A DNA stretch of 64,000 bases, from positions 3,162,001-3,226,000 of the forward strand of contig JAHWDD010000002.1 in the NCBI GenBank assembly GCA_023897205.1. The letters are read 5' to 3'. The notes beneath the pieces are model-generated. The model saw only the letters and a program-made list of their open reading frames with translations, searched no databases and was not told the origin of the DNA. Below are positions 55,121 through 64,000 of the stretch, in pieces. Made by a program: the position numbers and the translations under genes. Each line of letters starts with the position of its first letter. Position 1 is the first letter of the stretch. Source of the DNA: Exophiala sp. HKRS030. Its lineage: Eukaryota; Ascomycota; Eurotiomycetes; Chaetothyriales; Herpotrichiellaceae.

Positions 55121-56728
55121 ATGGCCCAGATCAAATCTCTTCTCAATCCCACCATGGACGACGCCGAATACGACAGCAAAGACGAAGTCTCCACGGCAGA
55201 CAGCCAAACCTCGTCAGGGTCGCCTAAGCGCAGAGGTGGTTACGACCTTGCCAGTCGAAAGAAGCAAAAGACTGTCAAGGATGCGGCGGTCTTCAAGCCT
55301 GGTACTGTTCGTGAACCATGTCGGTATCCGCCTCACGAGGATCAAGACGACTTCCTAGCTGCTCAGCATCAGATGCACGAGATATACCCGATGGGCAGTA
55401 TCGCCGACTACCCCCGGCACATCCCCTACAACGGCGGTAAGAAATTGTTCTGGGAGAAGACAGGACGAGACAGCTTTGAAGGTATGGCACCCTCGACGGA
55501 TCGATCATCAGCTATGCATGGGCTTACTGGATCCTCGGTAGTTTTTCAGTATCAATTCAAGATTCCCAACGACCCAACCACGTACACGATGCTCTGGGAC
55601 TACAACATTGGGCTCGTACGCACCACGCCTCTTTTCAAATGTGGACGGTATTCCAAAGTAAGAGAAAAAATTCAGACCACCTCTAGTTTTGGTTAACCTC
55701 TATCAGACAACTCCTGCCAAAACCCTGTCTCGAAACGAGGGATTGAAAGACATCTGTCACAGCATCACTGGAGGAGCTCTTGTTGCTCAAGGTACGTCAA
55801 CTCCTGGTCAGACAATCAGGAGCCATTGCTGAGTGTCTTGCCCTCAGGTTACTGGATTCCGTATGAAGCGGCCAAAGCCGTCGCTGCTACTTTCTGCTGG
55901 AGCATTCGCTATGCATTGACTCCAGTGTTCGGTACAGACTTCCCAGACATGTGCATTCGTCCAAACGCTGAGAACTTCGGTTCTATGCTGATTGATCCGG
56001 AGATCACGAAGCGTTGTGCCCTACAAGCTCAGCACTATCGAGCACTGGAGGGAAGAGAAACATCACCGCCAGTGCCAGCCACACCCAGTCCACAATTACC
56101 TTCAACACCAAAGTTGGGACCTTACTTCAAGCGAATCTTGCCAAAGCCGATCAGAACGACGACAGACTATGCCAGTGACTGCACCTCTGACATAGGTGGA
56201 GAGGATCAGTATGCTCTATCTTCTACATCACCCAATATCGGCTTCAGCACTCCATGGTCTGCGATCAATTCTCCTCGCTCTCCGTCGCCCAAAGTCGCCT
56301 TCACCAATCCATGGTCGCCGGCGAGTACGACTCGTTCGGATTCGCCTTCAGGCACGTCTCGTAAGGGACGCAAAGCTGCTGACATTCCTCGTTCTCACAC
56401 CCCTCTTGACCTGATGCCGCCTCCGCGAAAACCGATGTACCCGACGATCAACACCTTGACTTCCCAAGCATCTGTCACAAGTCCCACTTATCTCCCTACG
56501 CCGACGACACCAGGCATATCCCCCAAGTGCCGTCGTCGACCCATGGACATAGATGAGCACTACGAAGCTGGTTCAGATGACTCGGAGGCTCCAAGAGCAG
56601 AGAAGAGCAGGAAGAGATCTTCACATACCTTTACCGAGACAAATGCTGCATATGTGTTGTTGAAACTGTCTGGTAAGAATAATGTTGGAGAAGGGTTGAG
56701 GTCTCTCAAACGTAGAGCTTCAGCATGA
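55121..56728 (+). CDS. APSES/KilA-N DNA-binding protein, Xbp1-like
   Basis: Three exons (55121-55657, 55707-55791, 55848-56728) encode 500 residues; introns are 49 and 56 bases. The DNA-binding domain (about 130-240) contains [51 protein letters not shown] and R-Y-A-L-T-P-V-F-G. This is the Xbp1/Bqt4-like branch of the APSES/KilA-N fold rather than the StuA or Mbp1 branch, which also carry ankyrins. A basic N-terminal stretch (K-R-R-G-G-Y...R-K-K-Q-K) could be an NLS. The C-terminal 260 residues are S/T/P-rich with repeated S-P-x-x-x-F/S-x-x-P-W-S and end in R-S-L-K-R-R-A. A C-terminal membrane anchor, as in Bqt4, is not seen, so a soluble nuclear repressor is the better reading. Confidence 0.85.
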
Positions 56729-57146
56729 GCGATACCACGATGAAGAGCACGATGCAATGTTTAGATGAGAGACACGGTCGGAACGGGGCTTGAGGACATT
56801 GGACTGAGAAGAATAACAATGTGATGAGCTGCAATCAAGACGACGATATGAAATTCTTTTTGTACTGGTAGTTTTTTCGTCCCTTCCTCATGTTACAGCA
56901 TTTTTCCTTCCCAGTGACCGCAGTTTCGTCTGAAGTGAAGCTGATGTCCACTCCACCCTCTCCTTTTCTTCTTGCCAATGTTTCCCTCTTCTACTTGGCT
57001 TCTCCTTGTTCTCGTATCGTTCGTTCATACTCGTTGCCCTTAGTTCGGTCCCTATCCGCCGTGTTTCTTCCATCGTCGTCGTGCTCTTGTCTAACTCAAA
57101 TCTGCTCTCTCTGTGCATACGACATCTTCTCTGTCCCTGTCTCATC
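56729..57146. other. Short intergenic promoter of the CCCH gene
   Basis: CT-rich from about 56875 onwards, typical for a fungal promoter/leader. No gene seen. Confidence 0.4.
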
Positions 57147-58300
57147 ATGCGACAGACGCCATACATTGACAAGTCACGTACTTGTCGTTACTGGGCACTG
57201 GGCTCGGGATGTCCCAACTTCGACGCGTTTGGCGCTGTTACATGCTCTTATGCTCACTGGGACACCGGTAGACTGGTCAGTCACTTCCAGCAACGCGGTA
57301 CCTGTATTCAATGGAAATATTACGGCTACTGTGGTCGGGGAGCCGGTTGCTGGTATGAGCACCGGCATACTGGAGTCGATGGCTTGTACCAAGGAAGTAT
57401 GTTTTGCCCTTGAGCCTGTTCGTCACATTCAACATGCTGACCCCTATAGCGGTCGATCTGGGTGGTGTTGAACTCGAAATCGCAGATGCAGCTACGAAGG
57501 CAGGTTTTGACACTTTCAACCACGAAGCATTATTCGAACTCATCTGGGCTGTCAAGCGTATAGGCTTGAAAACAGGTCCTGGTCGATTTACGCCTCCTTC
57601 ATACTCTCGAACGTCCATATATCCCGACAGATATCGTCCGCGACAGCGTTGCAAGAAATGGAAAAAGAAGAACAATGCAAACCCCGTCAGACGACCTCCA
57701 AACCACGATGTCGAGCTCAAGTTCCATCCTGTGAAGCCTCTGATGCGGAAACGTCCACATGAGGATGTCAAAGAGGAAGAGATCATAGATCTGACAGCGG
57801 CTTCGGATACCTTGGAAAGGCCAGCGCAGCCAGGCTCTCCTAGCATCCCGCTCAAGAGACAAAAGACCTTCAAATGCGAAAGTGCGTCCAAGAATGGAAT
57901 GCAAACAATATCTAGCATTCCCAAGACCACTGTGACCTACTCAATCCCTACTCGATCCGCCGGAGAGTCGAGGGCAACAGATCCTGGCCCACGTACAAGT
58001 ACTCCTGGGCCAGCCTTTAAGCCTCAACCGCCTATCACACCAGAGGCGGAGATCACGAAGCAGTTGAATCTAGTCAAGAAAAAGCTCGATGATGCCAGAA
58101 TTAACATAAACACCTGTCAATCAGCGATGAAGGACTTGTTTGATGTCTATTGCCACAAATTCGAGAACGACCAGATCATGGCAAGCTTACAAAAGCTAAG
58201 CAACTGCATGAACAACATATATGATAGTAGCAAGGATGGTGCTAGTGAGATTGACACAGTGGTTAAGCTTCTAATCGATAGGAAGAATATCAAACCCTGA
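57147..58300 (+). CDS. CCCH zinc-finger protein with a SUMO-interacting-type motif
   Basis: Two exons (57147-57396, 57450-58300) encode 366 residues; the 53-base intron starts GTATGT and ends CTATAG. Two CCCH fingers occupy the N-terminus: Cys13-Cys22-Cys33-His37 (Cx8Cx10Cx3H) and Cys53-Cys62-Cys68-His72 (Cx8Cx5Cx3H). The second has the standard RNA-binding spacing, while the first has a longer middle loop. The middle is basic (CKKWKKKNN, M-R-K-R-P-H) and followed by E-E-E-I-I-D-L-T-A-A-S at about 208-218, a match to the hydrophobic core plus acidic flank of SUMO-interacting motifs. The C-terminal 85 residues form a likely coiled coil (Q-L-N-L-V-K-K-K-L-D-D-A-R). No named orthologue recognised; an RNA-binding or ubiquitin/SUMO-linked nuclear role is inference. 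Confidence 0.78.
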
Positions 58301-59546
58301 GGTATGTGAGTGTTGACTACCGAACTTACACTGTTCAGAGATCCTAATGCTCCCAGGGGCATCCAATGTGTTTGTCAAAGGAAAACTTCGAGGAAGAGGT
58401 TTTGTTCGAGCGAAAGTGTCTGTTGACACGTCAATTCTGTGGGCTAAAGATGCAGCTGATGATGCCTAGGATGGAGGGTTTGTCTGAGTTCAATAGAATG
58501 TTGTGATCAGATCATGTGGAGCTGCGAGACGGCATGATACTGCGAGACCTTATGCTGGGGCTGTAACCAGCTCATCATGCCAACTACAGGTTGCTGTGTA
58601 TTATGAGATACATCCTCACGCAATGGTGATTTCTTTGAACTACCATTCAAGTTATGCATCCGATGCTGGCGCACTGTAGACGTTGAGAAAATCGGCAAAT
58701 CAGGGGAAACTGCAGGAGGAACCAGTCGCTACCGAGCTGAGCCGAGCTTCCGATGTTTATGAATGAAACACCTGTCAGTTCTTCTGCCTCTTCATCCTTC
58801 TCGCCATTTGCAATTTCTCTCCATCGAAAGATTGTTTGTCCAGTCCAGCAAAGAGTATGTTGTCTTCGCCCTGTGAAGCTCTTACTGTTGAATAGCTACA
58901 AGACCACCCAAAACTACGATATGACCACGAGAAGTATTGCGGTCTTACCACTTCCACTGGCAGTGAGTGGCGCCATTTCTGCATAACAAGGGAGTCCATC
59001 TTGTATGGCAGACCCTCGATCCATGCTATTTGTGGCCGGAATTTCTCTTCTCTTCTCATAATGAGCGATTTAGATTGTCCAGAAGGCTCGGGGCTTGATG
59101 ACTCGAAGGACTCGCACCGAAAAAGGCGAAATCACAAAATGCCTGATGGCCGCCCCAATCACAACCAGCTGTGATTGCATTTGGGAATGGTGAGTGTTAC
59201 GAGTCCGCTAGCAAACCATAAGATGCACACTGCCGCACCCTCGGGCAGTGAACTGGGTTTGTTTACAACAAGATTCACTCACCATGGCGCGTATCGCTTT
59301 TCATCTTCACTGCAGCAGGAAACATTATCCTGACCGCCCGAATCACTTTCCCTGCGCGCTGAAAGAACTCCGTTTGCCTCATAAACTCTCTCGATATCGT
59401 TTGGCACAACCATGGACATCGTTCGCTTCGTCTGCGTCTCAGCACATACGTCAGCAAGCCGGTTCTGACGCTCAATCGTATCGCGCCAACGGAGTTGACT
59501 CTGCGAATTCGTTTCACGCTCTTCAACAAGGTTCCTTTGTTTGATC
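58301..59546. other. Intergenic, no supported gene
   Basis: 1.25 kb with no motif-bearing frame. An additional 5' exon of the following membrane-protein gene could lie here but I cannot identify one. Confidence 0.35.
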
Positions 59547-60666
59547 ATGGCTTCACGAAGAGATGACCCAGCTGGCCCGTCAACTTTGCCCGTCTCCCCG
59601 TCTGTCATCGTTGGCATTGTGATATTGTGCGCTTTCTGCGTCATGGTCCTCGTCGCAAGCGTCTTTGCATATTGCCGAAACAATCGTTCAACAACGACGG
59701 ATGCTGAAGCTGATGACGGCTATGATATATTCAATCCAAACCGCCCCGTGAGTGCAAGCCAAGCTGCGCGCATGAGAGAAGTAAGATGGATCAATAACAT
59801 GTACGCGTGGGAACGAGCAAGGGAAGCCAGAAAGGAGGTCGGTGAAGTGAGAAATACAGCACTCTTTGTTGGACGCGTAGGCGAAGAGCGTCATTGGGAT
59901 GAATGGAGCAGCATCGGCACTGGAGATGGAGATTCGGCTTCGAAAGGAAAGGTCAGTCACCCTTGCCTCTCATGAATGGTCCTTGCTGATAATGTTCTTC
60001 TAAAAGACCTTCAAGGACTCGGCTCAGGACTACACTCGTGTCCCACTGTTCTACGGTAGTGACGACCCGTATGCAGTATCGAGTCTACACCGATCCAGCC
60101 ACCTTATGTCATCCTCAGCTCGAGGCTCGTATCGGTCTTCCCAGTACTCTGGTCTGCCACAGTATCCTTCCATGTTGCTTCCGCAACCCATCCCTCGTGA
60201 CACGATTCAGGGTCCTTTCAAACGCAGACAACCCCCAACAGAGATGACCGAGCCGATTGAGGCACAAACCATGCAGAATGATGGGAACAATCCGAAGATC
60301 ACCATTAACAACGGCGTCGAGGATCTTACACGTTGCAGTAGTATCACTTATCATCCAAACATCGAAGGCTTCGCGACGAACAGTAACGATGAAGAAAGGC
60401 TGAGCCCGACATTGACGACTACGACTAATGACAATGACGTCGACATCAGTGACACGTTCTCAGCGCTACCACTACGACCACATACACCAAACTCGCTGGT
60501 TGTCCACAATGAGAACAATCAGGTTGTGTTCGAGCAAGAACTTCGTCCTGCAGACCCTTCTCAAGCTCAAGAGGACCAACCCGAGCACAGACCCTCGCAA
60601 GAAGGTGTCAAGGCTATGATTGAAGAGTGGGAGAAGACCAATGGACGATTTGCGAGACACAATTGA
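59547..60666 (+). CDS. Single-pass membrane protein with long disordered cytosolic tail
   Basis: Two exons (59547-59951, 60007-60666) encode 354 residues; the 55-base intron is GTCAGT...TAAAAG, phase 0. Residues 1-20 are short and proline/serine-rich, followed by one membrane helix (VIVGIVILCAFCVMVLVASV) and a C-Y-C-R-N stop-transfer end. The rest is polar: a charged helix with R-W-I-N-N-M-Y-A-W-E-R-A-R-E-A-R-K, then tyrosine- and proline-containing stretches and a Q/E-rich end. No signal peptide is predicted by eye, so the N-terminus is probably luminal/extracellular by a signal-anchor. I do not recognise the family. Fungal plasma-membrane sensors (WSC/MID2-like) share the layout, but the expected Ser/Thr-rich ectodomain is missing unless an upstream exon exists. 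Confidence 0.65.
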
Positions 60667-61592
60667 CTTCGACCTCGACATTGCACGTCATGAGAGTGCT
60701 TTCTATGACCATTGCGGACTCCGAAGAGCTATCGACCTGTCCCAGACGGACTTTTTATTTCTGACCGACCAACTTGACACACTGACATGGAACTCCGATG
60801 AAGGGAAGGCAATTGGGGTTCAAGATTGCTCATGCTTTGCATGTGTGCTATTTTGGACAGAAGAGCTACGGAAAGCTTCATCGGGCTTCATGAGATTGTT
60901 AGATCATCATCACATCACAAACAAGGCAACTATCAAGACCATCAAAAGGCTTCATTCCTGTGTTCAACATGCCTGACCCTGTCCGGACTTTCTTCGTTGC
61001 ACCTTGGCACGTCTTGTTTGTCTTGTTTGTTTTTGTTTTTCTTCGTCTTGTGTGTTGACCGGACATCCAGGTTGAGAGTTTGCTCATGGTGGACCTGACG
61101 TTCGCCTGTCCCAAAGATCATCCCGAGTCTATCTCTTTGTTTTCTTTCATGATTCTCTCATGACGTTTTATTCGCCTACCTCCTCCAGCATCCAGATCCC
61201 ACCTACACCATTGACTTGCACAATGATTTTGGATACCACTTGTTTTCACCTCTACAAGAATCAATTGTTGGGGGGAAGCTTTTCTTCTTTCGTTTGACCT
61301 CCTGACGTCTACTCGCCGAAGAGAGATCCTTTTCGAGCGATTCATGACGAGTATGACAATTATGACAATTATGAAAAAAACACGACAAAGAACATGTAGA
61401 TTGTTTATTTATACTGACCTTTTCCTCGGACAGCCTTGTTTTCTTTCTTTTTTTCCTCCTTCCTCCAGGACTTGATACTTTTCTGTTACTCTCACTACTC
61501 ACACACACTCACACACTACCTGACTACTCACTTACATTTGCCCTACCCTTTTTTTTCTCGAGTAAGTGAGAAAAAAAAACAAAAAACAAAAA
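60667..61592. other. Intergenic, promoter of the threonine-rich gene
   Basis: Strongly CT-rich from about 61420 and then A-rich directly before the ATG at 61593, a common fungal leader pattern. Short frames here have no motif. Confidence 0.4.
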
Positions 61593-62039
61593 ATGTCTCC
61601 CGTCTTTTTTTACATTCTGCTCCTCTTGGCTTGTTGTGGAAACTTCACCACAACAATGACAACAATGGCCTCCCCGGCCCCAATGGCGTCCCCCCTGGTT
61701 GGAAGGGAGGAGATGTTGACCATGACGGACGTCTTGACCATAGCGGACGCCTCCACCACCACCACCGTCACCACCACCTTTGTCACCACCAACGTTCCCA
61801 CCATCACCACCACCACCAACCAACTCACCATCACCACCACGACCAACGAACTGACAATCACCACCACCACCATCGACCCTACCTTGACCACCACCACCAA
61901 CGCTCCCCCCACCATCACCACCACGAGCACCACCTTCACGACCTTGTCGGCGACGCAAGGCACGTCGAAGAGGGCAGTGGAAGTAGCTTCTTCTATAGCT
62001 ACAGCAGCAGGACCAATAGCAGCGGTCGTCATCGGATGA
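61593..62039 (+). CDS. Threonine-rich putative secreted/GPI-anchored surface protein
   Basis: 148 residues from ATG 61593, which follows an A-rich leader. The N-terminus (MSPVFFYILLLLACCGNFTT) looks like a signal peptide with a strong hydrophobic core. The centre is almost wholly threonine with scattered I, V, N, P (repeats of I-T-T-T-T-N, encoded by ACC/CAC runs). It should be heavily O-mannosylated if secreted. The C-terminus (AVEVASSIATAAGPIAAVVIG) is a short hydrophobic tail preceded by small residues, as in GPI-attachment signals, though a little short. The antisense strand is also open over the same stretch (61610-62032) because of the repeat, so coding status rests on the signal peptide, tail and leader. 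A cell-wall or adhesion role is inference. Confidence 0.5.
   Translation: MSPVFFYILLLLACCGNFTTTMTTMASPAPMASPLVGREEMLTMTDVLTIADASTTTTVTTTFVTTNVPTITTTTNQLTITTTTNELTITTTTIDPTLTTTTNAPPTITTTSTTFTTLSATQGTSKRAVEVASSIATAAGPIAAVVIG
61750..61935. repeat. ACC/CAC-rich imperfect trinucleotide tract
   Basis: Imperfect ACC/CAC repeats of about 185 bases form the threonine-rich core of the surface-protein gene and leave several frames open on both strands. Confidence 0.85.
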
Positions 62040-63227
62040 AAAAAAAAACGACGAGCATGGGAGAGAGCAGGGGGGAGAAAAAAAAAGAAACGGCATGAGA
62101 ATGACGTCCATCAGAGACGAAAGGGGGGTTTTTTTTTCCAGAGACATGTCCCAAGATGAATGTCTTTTGGTTCTCCCAATTTGTCAAGCTTGACAAAGTT
62201 AGGGCTGGGGCCCGTCAAGGAGGCAATTCTGGTCGTCAAGAATGACAATGACATCGAGGGGGACGCTTTTAGTAAAGATGGGAAAAGAAAAAAAAAGAAA
62301 GGAGGGCGGTCATCATGTAGATAATGATTTGATTCTTTAGACAAAAAAGCTTTCTTGGGAAAAAGGAGGGTCATCAAGGAGGGAGAAACGTGTGGCAAGG
62401 GAACCCGAAAAAAATTCATGTGTGTGTGTACGCGAGGTTTTTGCAATCTCTTTCAAGAAAGATTACATACCTTAGCTATAGGTATCAAGACGGGAGTATA
62501 CTGTACAGAAAGTATTGTACACATGTCACATACAGACAATTACTCCCGTAGAGTAAAATGGTACGACTTCCGGTTACGGAAGATGAAGATCCTCAATTTC
62601 CACATGACGACATTCTTGCTACGAGTGAACAAATGCCACAGAGGTTCTATTTCAATACAGCAGCTATTAGGTATACAAGGTAGAGAGGTGGGTAGACAGG
62701 GTATATATATTCATCCACTACGTGACAACCTCACCGAGTCAAACCTCCCTATCTTACTCCCGTATACACACAATTCATACTCATTTCGTTCCAATCGTTC
62801 ACAAGAAACATCAACCACTCCAAAGATTCATGTCATAAGCACCTTTTCTTCCCTTCTGTTCAAGATTCATCATCGGGGTCCCTGACCAGTCCTCCTAACC
62901 AGTACCTCATAAAACCCGTGTTCCAATCAACCAATCTCACAAAACCCCCTTTCAAAGTTTTGCCATTGCCAAAGCAATCAAAAACGATGTATTCCCAGCC
63001 AGCCAACCCTCCCAAAAATACAACGTCAATGACCCTCATGAAGAATTCCTCCCAGAAGCGCCCACGCTAGATGGTATAAAAAGCCACAAAAATAAAAATA
63101 AAAAGCGACCACTCCATAAATCACATCCCCACCACACATCTAGCTATGCTGTTTGCTAGTTGTCCCGTCTTATATGTTCCTTTTTCATCTTCATCTTCAT
63201 ATTCGCGTCGACGCCTGCAGACCATGG
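62040..63227. other. Convergent 3' intergenic region
   Basis: Between two convergent genes. A frame at 62355-62885 has no motif and no ATG-supported family match, so I do not annotate it. TATATATTC near 62702 and A-rich runs near 63090 are compatible with 3' end signals. Confidence 0.4.
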
Positions 63228-64000
63228 TCACCGGAGGAGTCCACCGACGTCCACAAACGTCAAGTCATCGGGTCCACTCGGTACAGGTCGAATGGGTTCT
63301 TCATCCTCTTCTTTTTGCGACGCTAGACGGTGGCTCTTTGATATTCTCCTATCCATGGCGAAACGCATCGGCGAGCGACCTGGGCTCCTTCCTTTACTGC
63401 GTGTAGGTGAGGGTGTTGTGCCAGACACTTCGTCTTCCTCGCGAATGTGAGAATGGCGAGACAACAATCCCCCGATATCTGACAAGAACGCCTTGGACCC
63501 GGATCGGGAACTGGTGCTAGGGAGGGAAAGGCGGCGGGCTTCATGGATTGAAGCCTGTCGGGATACAGAACTCGGAGACTCTGGGTTTGCAACCAGGCCA
63601 CCAACGTCAAAAAATCCCATCTTGCTCGGGGTGTCCGGCTGTTCGGCATGCGGACTGATGGGCTCATGTAGTTGGGCTCTGAGGTCACGGAGTTTGATGT
63701 CCGTCGACGTACTGCTCATACTGTTCATCGAGCTCCGTCGCCGGCCGCGAGACGCAGAGTTAAAGTTCCAGTCTGAATTGAACGTGGAGCTGTGACGATG
63801 ATGAAGTCCCGACTCGAGGTCTTTTGTTGAGTCGTGATTGCTCGGTGTCGCTGGTTCGGCGAGACGAGGTTCTCTATTACTTCCGTGTCTGAGAGGAGCG
63901 GGCAAGGATACGCCAACACTGCGTGCTAGATCTTCGTCCGATCCCCAATGATGATGAGTGATGGAGCGTGTGCGGGTTCGAGTGACCGTGCGACTGACGC
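63228..64000 (-). CDS. 3' part of an unknown gene; tail with three DVGGLL motifs
   Basis: The frame is open from the right edge to the stop at 63228 (about 257 codons visible); the true start lies outside the window. The visible part is serine/arginine-rich and disordered, with many R-x-x-S sites that suit kinase regulation. It contains the same short motif three times: F-D-V-G-G-L-V (63611-63591), S-D-I-G-G-L-L (63482-63462) and V-D-V-G-G-L-L (63254-63234), the last followed only by Arg and the stop. Each is preceded by a hydrophobic pair (M-G-F, A-F-L, L-T-F). I do not recognise the family; it could be the cytosolic tail of a transporter, channel or signalling protein. Composition and motif spacing support real coding sequence. 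Confidence 0.7.
   Translation of the reverse strand, partial: VSRTVTRTRTRSITHHHWGSDEDLARSVGVSLPAPLRHGSNREPRLAEPATPSNHDSTKDLESGLHHRHSSTFNSDWNFNSASRGRRRSSMNSMSSTSTDIKLRDLRAQLHEPISPHAEQPDTPSKMGFFDVGGLVANPESPSSVSRQASIHEARRLSLPSTSSRSGSKAFLSDIGGLLSRHSHIREEDEVSGTTPSPTRSKGRSPGRSPMRFAMDRRISKSHRLASQKEEDEEPIRPVPSGPDDLTFVDVGGLLR

Noticed and set aside
61610..62032. Antisense V/G-rich frame over the threonine-rich gene
   Set aside because: Open only because the ACC/CAC repeat has no stops in this phase; no ATG context or signal peptide.
62355..62885. 176-residue plus-strand frame
   Set aside because: No motif, AT-rich codon use unlike neighbours, lies in a convergent 3' spacer.
1..64000. CRISPR arrays, insertion sequences, LTR retrotransposons, rRNA genes
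   Set aside because: Looked for direct repeats with unique spacers, terminal repeats, transposase or reverse-transcriptase motifs and conserved rRNA words; none seen by eye.

Overview
The window looks like nuclear DNA of a filamentous ascomycete (Pezizomycotina). Most genes carry short introns of about 47-77 bases with GT..AG ends and CTGAT/CTAA-like branch sites. The gene families are fungal: SesA-type NLR, APSES factor, GT69 mannosyltransferase, LCP5, SNU23, GYP-type TBC proteins. There are no operons and no bacterial-type signals. I cannot fix the species; Eurotiomycetes/Chaetothyriales would fit, but that is a weak inference.

Layout. (1) 0-16 kb is an accessory-looking region. It holds a GNAT acetyltransferase, a broken two-cupin gene, a small ABM-type protein ending in a CxxC/CxxC ribbon, a fungal NLR (SesA - NB-ARC - TPR), a C2H2-like protein, a 3-hydroxyisobutyrate/6-phosphogluconate dehydrogenase family enzyme, a six-exon beta-carbonic anhydrase, and a fungal transcription-factor-like protein without a zinc cluster. 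(2) 16.7-18.3 kb encodes a GT69 (CMT1/CAP59-like) mannosyltransferase. (3) 18.3-36 kb is very gene-poor. One Q/P-rich nuclear regulator (27.6-29.0 kb) sits between about 9.3 kb of upstream and 7 kb of downstream non-coding DNA. That DNA is rich in microsatellites and in a recurring TACGGAGTA motif. (4) 36-61 kb is dense, mostly conserved housekeeping DNA: two TBC Rab-GAPs, LCP5 (ribosome biogenesis), SNU23 (spliceosome), histidinol-phosphate aminotransferase, DNA topoisomerase II, an Xbp1-like APSES factor, a CCCH zinc-finger protein and a single-pass membrane protein. (5) 61-64 kb holds a threonine-rich putative cell-surface protein and the 3' part of a gene that runs off the right edge.

Functional links. 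Several neighbours are head-to-head and may share promoters: carbonic anhydrase/transcription factor, TBC/LCP5, SNU23/HIS5, TBC/TOP2. The HIS5 promoter and its first intron carry Gcn4/CpcA-type TGACTC sites. The NLR, the Q/P-rich regulator with its overlapping uORF and motif-laden flanks, and the thrice-repeated DVGGLL motif at the right edge are the least ordinary items. All gene models are read by eye. Splice sites were chosen because they restore reading frame and family motifs; no transcript evidence was available.
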